NCBI GenBank assembly: GCA_900538885.1
Contig: UQAI01000031.1
Span: 1-19,393, forward strand
Length of the DNA: 19,393 nucleotides
Source of the DNA: an uncultured Mollicutes bacterium
Lineage (GTDB): Bacteria; Bacillota_I; Bacilli_A; ML615J-28; CAG-313
Direction: 5' to 3'
Each line of letters opens with the position of its first letter. The first letter of the stretch is position 1. The notes under the pieces are model-generated. The model was not told the origin of the DNA. It ran no database searches and saw nothing but the letters and a program-made list of their open reading frames with translations. A program made the translations under genes and the position numbers. This document shows, one piece after another, positions 9,301 through 16,876 of the stretch.

Positions 9301-12300
9301 GAAGGTAGTAGATTAGAAATTACATATGATGGTAAATCAATAAAAGAACAAGTTGGTAATATTAATTTAAGTGATAGTGGACTAAATTATATAAAAGTGT
9401 TTGGTACAGTTACCGCTGGCGAATTTTATCTTCAAGGATATGGTTCAAAAAACATGCATTTATCACTACCTTACACTTATCAATTCGAAATAACGAGGGA
9501 TGCGAAAATAATTATTAGTCAAAAATATAAAATTATGCCAGGTAGCGTAGTTCAAATTTTGGATGGTGGAACTCTTGACATCACTAAAAATGGTGAATTA
9601 CTAGTATACAATGGCTTAATTCAAGGATCTAAGAGTGGAAAGAAATATCCATCTGCAACTTTATTAGAAAAATATAATTTTGATCAAGTTGGTATGTTAA
9701 TTAATGATGGCACTCTATTAATAAATGGACGTTTCCTTGGCTTAATTCAAACAACTTCAAACACTGGTATAATTCAAACAAGTCTTACTTCAAATCTTGA
9801 AACATCAGAAATCTTAGATGGTTCTAATGGTGATTATACCGACAACCGTAGTATTTTCACTTTAAGTGCAGAAGTTTATGAAATAAATGGACGTATAAAA
9901 CTTGAGAATAATAAAACATATAAGGCTTATAATGGTGATACGTTCTTACAATCAAGTTACGTTATGACTTATTATGAGGGAAATAGTGGCTCATCAACTT
10001 GTCATGAAAATTATACCGTTATGATTAATCAGAGTCTTTCAGGGCGTTTCTTAGAGTATATTGATGGTAAATACTATGCAAATGTTACTTTCGATATTAT
10101 GGAAAAAGTAAAGAATGTTCGGCTAATTATTAATGGAGATGAGTATTATACTGATGAAAATGGCACAGTTACGGTATTTGTTAAGGTTTCTGATATTAGT
10201 TATTTATGTGATGGGGATGTGGAAGAAAACATCCATAGAATTGATGTAACTTTAGATGATAATACTGTTCTTGATGAAGTGGTTAAATCTTTTGACTTGT
10301 TAGATAGTAATATTTATGAAAAAATTTATGATAAGGATAATAAAATAGTTCAAGATTTTGTTTTAAAGGCTCGTATTGTTTATTATGGCAATAAAGAAAA
10401 AGTTATAGATTTAAGTGCTAATGAAGATCCTTCTAAAATTGTAATGGAAGATGCCGAACTTAGTAATCCTAATTTTTCACTAAAAGTACCAGTAACTTTA
10501 TACATTCAACATGCCATAATTAGTGCTTATATTGATGAATGCGAAAATCTTAAGTATGAGGCTGATGTTTTATCTAGAGCCCTTAACCTATATGAGTCTT
10601 ATCAATTACTAAGGAATAATAGAAGCAATGTGGAACTTAGTTATTTAGAAAATTTAACTACCCACTATCAAGTGTATACGAAAATGGTAAAAGAATTAAT
10701 TCCAACTACGGTTACTTATGGAGATCTCGTGGCTAGACTAAATGGTACGACTATTGCGGGTGATAGTGTAGTTGTTGAAGCAAGAACTACTGGATATAAT
10801 GTAAGTGGAAGTAATATTAGTTCAGTCTTCGTTTATAATGGTGAGTATTTTGACTCAAGTTACAAGGTGTATGTTCAAATTACAAATGTTAATGTGAAAA
10901 AAGTAACCTTAACAGTTGATGATAAACAATCAATTTATGGAGATCCCCTACAAGAACTTACTGGTACGATGGAACTAGTTAATAATGATACTATTAACAA
11001 TGTTGTTCAATTTGTTAAGGCATCAGGTAATGTTCCTGGCACATATCAAATTACTGCCATCAAAACGCACCCTGGATATGACGTAATGGTGGAAAATGGC
11101 ACATACACCATTACGAAACGTAAAATTAACGTAGAAGTGTTAGACCATAAAGATGTTATGAAAGGATCAAGTGGAATTATTTCTGATATTGAGACTTTAG
11201 TAACTGGTAGTGTTGATGATAATTATCGTTTTGGCTTTGAATTATATCAAAACGGATCATATATTGCCTATATTGACCATAATGGGGTAGTATCAGTTAC
11301 CCTTGATATTGGAAAATACACAATCAAACCAATTCTTGAAAGTAGTTGTTATGAAATTGAAAGTTATACCGAAGGTAATATTGAGATTTTAATCGATAAT
11401 ACCTACTATGATGTTAAAGTTGACTTTATGGATGGAAACACAAAAATTACCGAAAAGGTTTATGATGGTATCGCAATTGTTCCGATTATTAAAGTAGTAA
11501 AACATGATACGGGCGAAGTTGTTACAAGTGGTGTAACCTATGAAATAGTTGGTGGTGAAACCATTAAAAAAGCTGGTAATTATACTATTAACGTTACGGT
11601 TAATGGTGTTGAATATGCTGGTACAGGTTACTTTGTAATTACTAAAAGAGTAGCAAATATTACACTGGATCACAAAACCCTTGTTTATAATGGCTTTGCT
11701 CAAACCCCTAAATTTGTTATCAACAATGTTATTAGTGGTGAGAATGTCGAAGTAGAAACAGAAATTACTTCTAATGTTGTCGTTGGCACGTACACTGTTT
11801 CAGCTTTAAGCTTGAAAGGTGATGATGCGAATAATTATATGCTTTTAGAAAATAGTAAAGACACATACCGTATCATCCCACTTGAAATAGAAGTAGTTGT
11901 TAATCAAGTTACCCAAATTTATGGTAATGTAGAAACTCCATTAAGTGTAAATGTTTTAACTGCTCTTCCTACGACTGATAATATTACAAGTATTATTAGA
12001 CTTGAAAAAGAAGCAGGAACAAGCGTTGGTTCATATGATATTACTGCTTCTGTGATTAATGACAATTATAATGTAATAGTAAGTGGCGAAAAAGATGCAT
12101 ATACTATAACTAGAAAAGATGCAAGTGTTATCATTGATTCTAAAACAAGTGTTTATGGTGATGTTATTGAGACTTTAACTGGAACTATTAAAGGCCTTAT
12201 TAAAGAAGATGAAAACTTAGATGTCAATAAACTTTATAAATTAAGTAAAGAACTAGGTGTAAATGTTGGCAGTTATGTCATAACTGGTGAAAATATAAGT

Positions 12301-14103
12301 GAAAATTACAATATTACCTTCGTCAATGGTACTTATAGCATTACTCCTGCTCAACTTTCAGTATTTGTTGATGATGCGACAAGCATTTATGGTGATAAAC
12401 TAAAAGACATAACTGTAAACATCGTAAGTGGTACACTTAAATATAACGATAACATTAATAATATTGTTACTGTGACTAAAGAAACAGGCATAAATGCTGG
12501 AAAATACAAAATAACAGCCTCAAACAATAGTTCAAACTATGATATTACCTTCACTTATACAAGTGATGATTATTCTGTATATGAAATATTAAAACGTTCA
12601 ATTACTATTCAGTTAGATCACGCAGTAATAACTAATAAAATGAGTTATCAAGAAGTTAAAAATGTACTTACTTACCAAATTACAAGTGGTGAAGTAGTAT
12701 TAGGGGATAATTTAAATCTAACGATTTATCTTGTGATAAATGACCATGAAATTACCGAATCTAACTATCACAAATATTTATGTGGTGGTGTGCATTTATT
12801 AAAGGCTCGCTATGATAATGCAAATTATGATATTACAATTATTGAAAATAGCATCGAAGTTATCAGACCGCAAGTATCAGTAGTTAATATTAAAACAACT
12901 TATGAATATACTGGTAAAGAAATTATGGCGTTTAATTATCGTAACAATATTGATGGATATTTAGAAAGTGCGAGTGAAGCTTCATTTAGAGCTTGGTACT
13001 ATGTAAAAGGTGATGAAACCAAAACCCCAGTAAGTCTTACTTTAACTGGTACTTACATAATGGTGGTTGAAATTGTTCACACCGTTTCTTATGAATTTAG
13101 CCCTAATGCTCAAACGGAATTTGAAATTACGGTATTTAAGAAGGATATATCAAATTTATTAGTAATTGAAGGCATCGAAAAAGAAAATTATGTGATTATT
13201 AATACAATTAATCGTCCATTTGCCTTTTTACCTAGTGAATATGACTTAACTTTACAAGATGTTTTAACCAAAGATGGATTAGAAGTTACTTCAATTACCA
13301 CCACGGGAAGTTATGAATATAAAGTAGCAATAATTGATGATAATTATCAAGGTGAAAAAACTATTAAGTTTGAAGTTATTAACAATTTATATGAAACAGT
13401 TAAACGCTTAAATGAAGAAAGAATTTATCTTGAAAGACTTCGTGGTAAAGAAATAATTGAAAGAGCAAATGCTTTATATAAGAAAATTGAAGAATTAACT
13501 GATGTTGAAAGATTATTAATTGATAATAATAAAGAATACGCATCTATAATTAATAGCATTATTACAAGAACTATTGAACTAAATAAAATGTACCAAGATA
13601 CTTTGAATAAAGAATCATTAATGATGGAACTTTATAGTACGCTTAATCCTAATGACTTTACCACAAAATATGAAATCTACAAGAACATTAACCCACTTGA
13701 TGAAATTGCGAGATCATTTATTGATTCAAACAATTTAAGTAAACTTGATGAAGTTGTAAAAGAAATCATAACAATTTTAGAACGTACTAGTCAAAATCTC
13801 CAAACTTTAAACGAAAAACTAAATGAACTTGAAACTACATCAAACTATGTGGAATGTTTACTTTCAGCAAGAAACATTGCATCAAGTTTTACTAGTGATG
13901 AGTTAGTTGTTTTAAAACTTGATGATAATACTAAAGTTATCCTTACTAGATATGAGACAATTTGGCGTAATTACGTAGCTTGCATAGATAAAGTATCTGA
14001 TACCGCAAGTAAAATTCACACCTATCAATTAGTTGTAAAAGTGATTATGGCAACAACCCTTCTATCACTCACAACATTATTTCTTAAAAAAGGTATAAAG
14101 TAG
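6319..14103 (+). CDS. Giant secreted surface protein with beta-solenoid and MBG/YDG-type repeats and C-terminal membrane anchor
   Basis: The uninterrupted 2594-residue product starts with a Sec signal (MKKKIK, hydrophobic 7-21, possible cleavage after Ala31 in VIKAES). Visible regions in order are as follows. The N-terminal 30-670 is beta-rich and unrecognised. A divergent InlB/Flg_new_2-like repeat lies at about 673-757 ('VTPNSGKTFYYW'). An 'ARIGDIYYES' module lies at 757-830. Beta-solenoid-like rungs span about 840-1150 ('NNGQITINGS', 'NDGTLLINGR'). A short helical stretch is at about 1400-1457. MBG-type repeats marked by S-I/V-YGD and closing YTITK-like strands lie between about 1460 and 2095, with YDG-like modules near 1694-1854. 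A charged helical, coiled-coil-like region spans 2354-2570. A C-terminal hydrophobic segment at 2573-2590 ends in LKKGIK. There is no LPXTG near the end, so the protein is probably held by its own transmembrane tail. An adhesin or surface-coat role is likely from family knowledge; the link to the ABC transporter is inferred from the operon. Confidence 0.82.
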   Translation: MKKKIKFLTFLLLIVSFGIILNFKNTKVIKAESDNVTLNGVALTKAVDGTYLIDAKDSGKLVINGTTYVEKVEDLTSSSGFNDSIRLIPTQKPSVYLITSVTNGWNENSEVSGAYESFKMRDKITDISKSGVVSKTMILTTTPYLGFMAIKSAPVGGGNYAYGLLEIENATFKDPYNDNYGVNSFSTLQNSVNAKAGGYNEYFFTGDGVHSVMITYTGNSYTNPYMSEKGHTYKCYIYDIITEREYFDATFSYDERLGKITIKQAGSSLLENGYSPKSGEIVKIAKNIEYSYEVRPKTSVNSTIDESRITGVYITSSLLNYWQGETEKWGDCYSTNSGSEKTWQEGGFSITLTYTGNLTRKHKVEFEEIIVIPDEAQEVMITEDGIITNEKLINGSTINVNFLADVSVSLASKVIKGTNCVIYLNGKLLDETLQIENDNYYFKLLSVKLDYTVEFRYLKDGYRYNSFIYNIVSAPINEFVGEDAINQYMKKYLAVSGSENLTFITNVTYNKYGNTVTADNFIFNSGLMDDESIVFASNKSADYTTAILGIKALADGALNFEFKVDGAPYTSTYGTSCYGYYAKNTFTLGGYAWDNTYTVEDPSSLDKGSIGFISGNLKDSCHTDDWLTFNVYLKKDEIIYIAYNCSSDFSAKGTSDKLAIRNVKFSKNETVEVMYEVTNGEVEASVEGVNFTTATSAVTGQKATFKVTPNSGKTFYYWLYQELDENGDVINSKVISKESEFTFYINTRCKLIPVIENTGKFEARIGDIYYESVTLALENAKNGDVVIVLEDLTLKSDLLIPSKITLLLPYNIKDEKGYSVGKVNVTRPSWGRGVEPYVTLTISENVKLTVEGTLIVGGVQHAPNQASQGMTSGDYSKIINNGQITINGSMDVRGEVTGNGALTLNKGALLKEPFMVDNFSGGSNTSNLYNSGQFPFVQYSTSNIKCQKIINYGSVVIGTTSLYFWGSVHTQDVILIDKIENRTSASEGSLLWLHEGSRLEITYDGKSIKEQVGNINLSDSGLNYIKVFGTVTAGEFYLQGYGSKNMHLSLPYTYQFEITRDAKIIISQKYKIMPGSVVQILDGGTLDITKNGELLVYNGLIQGSKSGKKYPSATLLEKYNFDQVGMLINDGTLLINGRFLGLIQTTSNTGIIQTSLTSNLETSEILDGSNGDYTDNRSIFTLSAEVYEINGRIKLENNKTYKAYNGDTFLQSSYVMTYYEGNSGSSTCHENYTVMINQSLSGRFLEYIDGKYYANVTFDIMEKVKNVRLIINGDEYYTDENGTVTVFVKVSDISYLCDGDVEENIHRIDVTLDDNTVLDEVVKSFDLLDSNIYEKIYDKDNKIVQDFVLKARIVYYGNKEKVIDLSANEDPSKIVMEDAELSNPNFSLKVPVTLYIQHAIISAYIDECENLKYEADVLSRALNLYESYQLLRNNRSNVELSYLENLTTHYQVYTKMVKELIPTTVTYGDLVARLNGTTIAGDSVVVEARTTGYNVSGSNISSVFVYNGEYFDSSYKVYVQITNVNVKKVTLTVDDKQSIYGDPLQELTGTMELVNNDTINNVVQFVKASGNVPGTYQITAIKTHPGYDVMVENGTYTITKRKINVEVLDHKDVMKGSSGIISDIETLVTGSVDDNYRFGFELYQNGSYIAYIDHNGVVSVTLDIGKYTIKPILESSCYEIESYTEGNIEILIDNTYYDVKVDFMDGNTKITEKVYDGIAIVPIIKVVKHDTGEVVTSGVTYEIVGGETIKKAGNYTINVTVNGVEYAGTGYFVITKRVANITLDHKTLVYNGFAQTPKFVINNVISGENVEVETEITSNVVVGTYTVSALSLKGDDANNYMLLENSKDTYRIIPLEIEVVVNQVTQIYGNVETPLSVNVLTALPTTDNITSIIRLEKEAGTSVGSYDITASVINDNYNVIVSGEKDAYTITRKDASVIIDSKTSVYGDVIETLTGTIKGLIKEDENLDVNKLYKLSKELGVNVGSYVITGENISENYNITFVNGTYSITPAQLSVFVDDATSIYGDKLKDITVNIVSGTLKYNDNINNIVTVTKETGINAGKYKITASNNSSNYDITFTYTSDDYSVYEILKRSITIQLDHAVITNKMSYQEVKNVLTYQITSGEVVLGDNLNLTIYLVINDHEITESNYHKYLCGGVHLLKARYDNANYDITIIENSIEVIRPQVSVVNIKTTYEYTGKEIMAFNYRNNIDGYLESASEASFRAWYYVKGDETKTPVSLTLTGTYIMVVEIVHTVSYEFSPNAQTEFEITVFKKDISNLLVIEGIEKENYVIINTINRPFAFLPSEYDLTLQDVLTKDGLEVTSITTTGSYEYKVAIIDDNYQGEKTIKFEVINNLYETVKRLNEERIYLERLRGKEIIERANALYKKIEELTDVERLLIDNNKEYASIINSIITRTIELNKMYQDTLNKESLMMELYSTLNPNDFTTKYEIYKNINPLDEIARSFIDSNNLSKLDEVVKEIITILERTSQNLQTLNEKLNELETTSNYVECLLSARNIASSFTSDELVVLKLDDNTKVILTRYETIWRNYVACIDKVSDTASKIHTYQLVVKVIMATTLLSLTTLFLKKGIK
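10702..12600 (+). repeat. MBG/YDG-type domain repeat region within the giant surface protein
   Basis: The landmark Y-G-D/N recurs at about 10714 (VTYGD), 10936 (SIYGD), 11920 (QIYGN), 12151 (SVYGD) and 12385 (SIYGD). Consecutive units are spaced about 220-235 nt, or roughly 75-78 residues, in both clusters. Units end with a strand such as GTYTITK or GTYSITP. Two YDG/YNG-type modules ('KVYDGIA', 'LVYNGFAQTP') sit between the first two and the last three units. The copies are clearly diverged in sequence. Confidence 0.8.
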
Positions 14104-14113
14104 GAGGAAAAAT

Positions 14114-14737
14114 ATGAAAAAATTTATAAAGGTATTTGTACTTTTGACAACTATGATGTTTTCGTTTATGCTTACTTCATGTTTTAATGGCGGAAGTAGT
14201 AACCCTAGTAATAAAACAAGACGTGCAAAACTAGAAGAAGTAAAAGAGCTTATTACTGAATTTCATCTATATGAAAATTTTGATACCAATATTAATATTT
14301 ATGATGGCGATACTAAAGTTGGTTACAGCAATTTCAAGTTTGATAGTTTTGAAGAAGATGGTGTATGGTATATAAAAATAATTGAAGAAAAATATACCTT
14401 AAATGAAGATCCATATGGTGAACTCTATAAAAAAGAAATAATTACCAAAAATGAAGTATATACTAAAGATTTTGGTAGACCGGCTTTCGCAAGTTTACTT
14501 GATGAATCATTATTTGTCAATAATGTTTATTCAGTTTATGTCAATAATGGTTCAGCTAGACTTCACGGTTACATCAATCAAGATTCGTATAAGAGTATCT
14601 TACAAATTGATGACTTAACAGGTATTGAGAAACTTTCACTTGATCTTACCTGTGAAAATGGCCTACTTGAAGGTTATAGTCTTACATACTATCAATTTGG
14701 AAAAAAAGTTGTAGTATCGTTTGTTTATTATTACTAA
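14114..14737 (+). CDS. Small lipoprotein of unknown function, last gene of the surface operon
   Basis: This 207-residue protein has a clear lipoprotein signal peptide: MKKFIK, a hydrophobic run, and lipobox LTSC with Cys23. A flexible Gly/Ser/Asn linker follows. The mature part alternates charged and aromatic residues and ends in a run of short beta strands (LTYYQFGKKVVVSFVYYY), so it is probably an all-beta or mixed fold. I do not recognise a family. The start is well supported by AGGAGG at 14102-14107, which overlaps the stop codon of the giant gene, with 6 nt spacing. The gene lies 10 bp after that stop and is followed within 10 bp by an intrinsic terminator, so it closes the operon. A chaperone or anchoring role for the giant protein is possible but has no direct sequence support. 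Confidence 0.75.
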   Translation: MKKFIKVFVLLTTMMFSFMLTSCFNGGSSNPSNKTRRAKLEEVKELITEFHLYENFDTNINIYDGDTKVGYSNFKFDSFEEDGVWYIKIIEEKYTLNEDPYGELYKKEIITKNEVYTKDFGRPAFASLLDESLFVNNVYSVYVNNGSARLHGYINQDSYKSILQIDDLTGIEKLSLDLTCENGLLEGYSLTYYQFGKKVVVSFVYYY

Positions 14738-14746
14738 AAGAAAACT

Positions 14747-14771
14747 AGGAATGACTAAGTCATTCCTTTTT
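14747..14771 (+). terminator. Intrinsic terminator closing the surface-protein operon
   Basis: A 21-nt near-perfect palindrome (AGGAATGAC, loop TAA, GTCATTCCT) forms a 9-bp stem and is followed by a T-run to 14771. It starts 9 nt after the small lipoprotein stop. The next promoter begins about 30 nt further on, so transcription is reset here. Confidence 0.85.
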
Positions 14772-14801
14772 ACTTCTATTTTAGCGATATAAGACTAATT
14801 A

Positions 14802-14831
14802 TTAGCAAAAATAAACAAAAAGTGCTATAAT
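14802..14831 (+). promoter_or_regulatory. Sigma-A-type promoter with extended -10 for the zinc-ribbon membrane protein
   Basis: A consensus TATAAT at 14826-14831 is preceded directly by TGC (extended -10, TGn). A weak -35, TTAGCA, lies at 14802-14807 with an 18-nt spacer. Transcription would start near 14838, giving a very short leader before GAGGTGA (14841-14847) and the ATG at 14854. Confidence 0.7.
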
Positions 14832-14853
14832 AGAATTAATGAGGTGACTAACT

Positions 14854-16239
14854 ATGTCAAAATATTTATGTAAAAAATGTGGTAGAGGAATTACCCCAAA
14901 TATGAAATTCTGTAAATATTGTGGTACGCATTTACAAGTTGTAAAAAGTATTTGTCCAACTTGTCACAGGGAATATGATGAAAGTGCTAATTTTTGCCCA
15001 ACTTGTGCAAGTAGATGTGAGAAAAAACAGGTGTTTGAAGCAAATGTAATTGAAGAAGTGGTTAAACCACAACCAGTAGAAGTAGTTAAACCGGTAACTA
15101 ACACAGTAGCTATACCTACTATAAAAGCAAGTGCTTTTACCGTTGTTGATGAAGCTTTAAATAATAAACTAATTAAGAAGATTTTTTGGATATTAGGAAT
15201 TGTTAATGTATGCTTAGTAGGTTTAACATTCTTAGTGCTTGCGTTAGTTCCACTAAACGTTACACCTTTTGGCTATGAAAATACTCAATATTATACTTTC
15301 TTCATTTTTATGATTAGAAGTTTAGTAATATCTTTTAAGAACGTTGGTAGTCAAGATCTAATAGGCGCCTATTTAATTTATGCAGTTGTGCTATTAACTA
15401 GCATCTTAACTTTATTAATTAGCGAACTTGTAAAGTCAATTAAACTAATTAAAGGCGATTACAAAAATATTTTCTTAAATACATTCACAAAGAATTTAAG
15501 CGCAATTAATGGTAAAGCTTTAATGCTTATAGCAATATTCTCATTTACTTCCATGTATAATATGTTTGATTATTCGGTGTATCATAACATAAATCCAACA
15601 TTTATTATGATGCCTGTTGCTATAGTTTCAATTGGTTATGTAATAGTAGGAATGGTGTTTAAACATCGTATGTTACAAAAGATTGAACCAATGAAAGTTG
15701 TACCTAAAGAACTTTTAACTCATCGTATAATGTATCTTGTATGTTCATTTATGGTAATTGTTTGTTTTGGCGCTTATTTAATGGTAATAAAATCAATTAA
15801 ATATGACTATTATCCAGTTAAAGCATTAGGCGGCTTTTATAATTTCCTTAAAAAAAGCATCTTAGGTGATCTTCTTGAAAGATTACCAGTTGGCCTATAC
15901 CCAATTGTTGCTTACGTTGCCGGATGCGCTTTCTATCAATTAGGATTAGTTCCCCTTGCTCAAATTGCACTTGGAGTATTTAGAGTAATTGGATTCAGTA
16001 AGCAAAATGAAATTCAAAATCAATTATATAATAATGGGGAAATGGGTAGCAAATTTGCATTTATGTGTGTTATTATGAGTATTGCGGCTTCTATTTGTAT
16101 AGGCGCTAGAAGTTATGTTGGCCAGTTCACGACTGTTTTTATCATCTTTATTTTCTTATTTATGATTTTGTTAGGTATTACAATTGCGATTAATGTAATT
16201 GAAAAGCAAGCTAAAAAGGTATTAAAGGAGAACAATTAA
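14854..16239 (+). CDS. Double zinc-ribbon polytopic membrane protein
   Basis: The 461-residue protein begins with two zinc ribbons of the same spacing: Cys6, Cys9, Cys20, Cys23 (CX2C-X10-CX2C) and Cys34, Cys37, Cys48, Cys51. Each should bind one zinc ion on the cytoplasmic side. A Val/Pro/Lys-rich linker (about 60-100) leads into a membrane domain with about nine hydrophobic segments, at roughly 108-133, 146-162, 169-193, 222-236, 250-269, 292-313, 347-375, 400-418 and 425-447. The family is common as 'zinc-ribbon domain-containing protein' in low-GC Gram-positives; its function is unknown. The start has GAGGTGA at 14841-14847 and its own promoter. The next gene, ysxC, begins one base after the stop, so the two are co-transcribed and probably translationally coupled. 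Confidence is high that it is a real gene and low on function. Confidence 0.85.
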   Translation: MSKYLCKKCGRGITPNMKFCKYCGTHLQVVKSICPTCHREYDESANFCPTCASRCEKKQVFEANVIEEVVKPQPVEVVKPVTNTVAIPTIKASAFTVVDEALNNKLIKKIFWILGIVNVCLVGLTFLVLALVPLNVTPFGYENTQYYTFFIFMIRSLVISFKNVGSQDLIGAYLIYAVVLLTSILTLLISELVKSIKLIKGDYKNIFLNTFTKNLSAINGKALMLIAIFSFTSMYNMFDYSVYHNINPTFIMMPVAIVSIGYVIVGMVFKHRMLQKIEPMKVVPKELLTHRIMYLVCSFMVIVCFGAYLMVIKSIKYDYYPVKALGGFYNFLKKSILGDLLERLPVGLYPIVAYVAGCAFYQLGLVPLAQIALGVFRVIGFSKQNEIQNQLYNNGEMGSKFAFMCVIMSIAASICIGARSYVGQFTTVFIIFIFLFMILLGITIAINVIEKQAKKVLKENN

Positions 16240-16240
16240 T

Positions 16241-16819
16241 ATGAACCCTAAAAAAGCTGAATACTTAATAAGTGCTGTATCTAAAAAACAATATCCAGCT
16301 TTAAATTATCCATCATTTGTTTTCTTAGGTAGATCTAATGTTGGTAAAAGTAGTTTTATAAATGCTTTAATTTCCAGAAAGAATTTAGCATTTACATCAA
16401 GTAAGCCAGGTAAAACGGTAGCTTTAAACTTTTATAATATCGATGACCACTATCTATTTATCGATGTACCTGGATATGGGTATGCGAAAAGAAACATTGA
16501 TGATCGATTAAATTATGGTAAAATGATCGAAGAACTACTTGATAGTTATCATAGCCTAAAGGTTTGTTTTCTAATTGTAGATATTAGACATGACCCTACC
16601 GAAGATGATGTTCTTATGTATAATTACCTAAAACATTTAAATCTAAATGTCGTGGTTGTTTGTACAAAAGCTGATAAAATCAGTAAAAATCAAGTAATAA
16701 ATGCGGTTAGAAACGTGCGCAAAATACTTGAATTGAAAGATGATGATAAATGCTACCCCGTATCATCAGAAACTAAAATAGGAGTAGAAAAAGTAGAAGA
16801 AATTATCAAAGAATACTAG
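16241..16819 (+). CDS. ysxC: Ribosome biogenesis GTPase YsxC/YihA (EngB family)
   Basis: This is a TRAFAC-class GTPase of the EngB/YihA/YsxC family, needed for assembly of the large ribosomal subunit in characterised bacteria. The motifs are complete: G1 GRSNVGKSS at residues 30-38, G2-type segment SKPGKT at 54-59, G3 DVPGYGYA starting at Asp75, G4 TKADK at 142-146, and G5 in SSETKIG at about 173-179. The opening residues (Lys/Ala-rich, then YPSFVFLGRSNVGKSS) and the 192-residue length are typical. The start has AAGGAG at 16225-16230 inside the end of the upstream gene, and only one base separates the two genes. In many Firmicutes this gene sits beside lon or clpX; that neighbourhood is not seen here. 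Its stop codon TAG is part of the left arm of a possible leader structure for the next gene. Confidence 0.96.
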   Translation: MNPKKAEYLISAVSKKQYPALNYPSFVFLGRSNVGKSSFINALISRKNLAFTSSKPGKTVALNFYNIDDHYLFIDVPGYGYAKRNIDDRLNYGKMIEELLDSYHSLKVCFLIVDIRHDPTEDDVLMYNYLKHLNLNVVVVCTKADKISKNQVINAVRNVRKILELKDDDKCYPVSSETKIGVEKVEEIIKEY

Positions 16820-16876
16820 AATCACAAACACTCAAGTTATGCACCAAGATTCTAAAGGAGGCATAAATGAGTGTTT
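16817..16876 (+). promoter_or_regulatory. Possible H-type pseudoknot covering the ysxC stop and the peptidase start
   Basis: Two perfect complementary pairs interleave. TAGAATC (16817-16823) pairs with GATTCTA (16848-16854), and AAACACTCA (16826-16834) pairs with TGAGTGTTT (16868-16876). The order left1, left2, right1, right2 is that of an H-type pseudoknot. The Shine-Dalgarno AAAGGAGG (16854-16861) lies between the two right arms, and the start codon at 16867 is mostly inside the second one. The left arm of the first stem contains the ysxC stop codon. Chance pairing in AT-rich DNA cannot be excluded. Confidence 0.4.

Noticed and set aside
11389..11703. Minus-strand open frame inside the giant gene
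   Set aside because: It is antisense to the MBG repeat region, Asn/Ile/Phe-rich, with no domain and no ribosome binding site that I can see.
11968..11979. LPTT string in the giant protein as a sortase signal
   Set aside because: It is internal (ALPTTDN), not LPXTG, and is not followed by a hydrophobic segment and basic tail.
16817..16861. preQ1 riboswitch in the ysxC-peptidase gap
   Set aside because: The pseudoknot topology is similar, but the conserved C-rich loop and A-rich linker before the Shine-Dalgarno of preQ1-I are absent, and the neighbour is not a queuosine gene.
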